Below, piece by piece: positions 5,961 to 6,264 of a stretch of 6,264 bases of DNA. The notes below the pieces were generated by a model. It made no database searches and was not told the DNA's origin. It worked only from the letters and a program-made list of their open reading frames with translations. Position numbers and translations under genes: made by a program. Origin of the DNA: Paracoccaceae bacterium (GTDB lineage Bacteria > Pseudomonadota > Alphaproteobacteria > Rhodobacterales > Rhodobacteraceae); assembly GCA_003565055.1 (NCBI GenBank), contig PXDM01000433.1, positions 1 through 6,264 on the forward strand, written 5' to 3'. Every line of letters starts with the position of its first letter. Position 1 is the stretch's first letter.

Positions 5961-6264
5961 ATGGATCTGATCGACGAGCCCCCCAGCAACACCCCGGAAT
6001 TCTCGGTCTCCGAGATTTCAGGCGCGGTGAAGCGCGTGCTTGAGGGGGAATTCGGGCGTGTGCGGGTGCGCGGCGAAGTGGGCCGCGTGGTGATCGCGCG
6101 CACGGGCCACATGTATTTCGACCTGAAAGACGACCGGTCCGTGATCGCCTCGGTCAGTTGGAAAGGGCAGGTCGCCAAGATGGAGGTGCGCCCTGAGGAG
6201 GGTATGGAAGTCATCGCCACGGGCCGCCTGACCACCTTCGCGCCGCAGTCGAAATACCAGCTTC
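5961..6264 (+). CDS. xseA: Exodeoxyribonuclease VII large subunit (N-terminal part; 3' end outside window)
   Basis: The first 101 residues are visible and the frame runs off the right edge. XseA is the catalytic subunit of exonuclease VII, which with several XseB small subunits degrades single-stranded DNA from both ends and acts in repair and recombination. The visible part is the N-terminal OB-fold that binds single-stranded DNA: EFSVSEISGAVKRVLEGEFG (13-32), VRVRGEVGRV (34-43), GHMYFDLKDDRSVIASV (49-65), and GRLTTFAPQSKYQL at the edge. The C-terminal catalytic and coiled-coil regions are not in view. I chose ATG 5961 because MDLIDEPP resembles related starts as I recall them, and AAGGA lies 11 bases upstream. 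An in-frame ATG at 5940 would add MTRTRRR, is preceded by a G-rich stretch (about 5924-5931), and cannot be excluded. The gene is divergent from purD across 75 bases. Confidence 0.93.
   Translation, partial: MDLIDEPPSNTPEFSVSEISGAVKRVLEGEFGRVRVRGEVGRVVIARTGHMYFDLKDDRSVIASVSWKGQVAKMEVRPEEGMEVIATGRLTTFAPQSKYQL

Overview
The window is GC-rich, with mostly G/C third codon positions, and looks like ordinary chromosomal sequence from an alphaproteobacterium. It is probably a member of the Rhodobacterales/Rhodobacteraceae. I judge this from the style of the proteins (PurD, an XseA N-terminus of the type starting MDLIDE.., a fused TctA-TctB permease) and from purD and xseA lying divergently side by side, an arrangement I recall from that group but cannot verify here. 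No mobile element, CRISPR array, rRNA or tRNA is visible.

Layout. (1) From the left edge to 713 is the C-terminal part of a tripartite tricarboxylate transporter permease in which the large TctA-type and small TctB-type membrane subunits appear to be fused. (2) At 722-1816, eight bases further on, is a PrpF/GalD-family isomerase, best called a 4-oxalomesaconate tautomerase-like enzyme, with both expected catalytic residues (Lys60, Cys94). These two genes look like the end of an operon for uptake and processing of a tri- or dicarboxylic acid, possibly connected to aromatic or lignin-derived carbon. (3) At 1817-2034 is a 218-base gap, AT-rich in its second half (about 37% GC over 1941-2000). 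It holds two hairpins, a short palindrome and a 32-codon open frame, and probably separates two transcription units. (4) At 2035-4608 is a large polytopic membrane protein of the DUF2339 family, function unknown. (5) At 4623-5885 on the minus strand is purD (phosphoribosylamine-glycine ligase), convergent with the DUF2339 gene across only 14 bases. (6) From 5961 to the right edge is the start of xseA (exonuclease VII large subunit), divergent from purD. The 75-base gap between purD and xseA carries face-to-face candidate promoters whose -10 boxes overlap.

The window thus joins a small catabolic/transport operon, an orphan membrane protein of unknown role, and two housekeeping genes (purine synthesis and DNA repair). 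I found no convincing evidence of a new multi-gene system. The items most worth checking are the transporter-isomerase pairing, the structured AT-rich leader of the DUF2339 gene, and the overlapping purD/xseA promoters.
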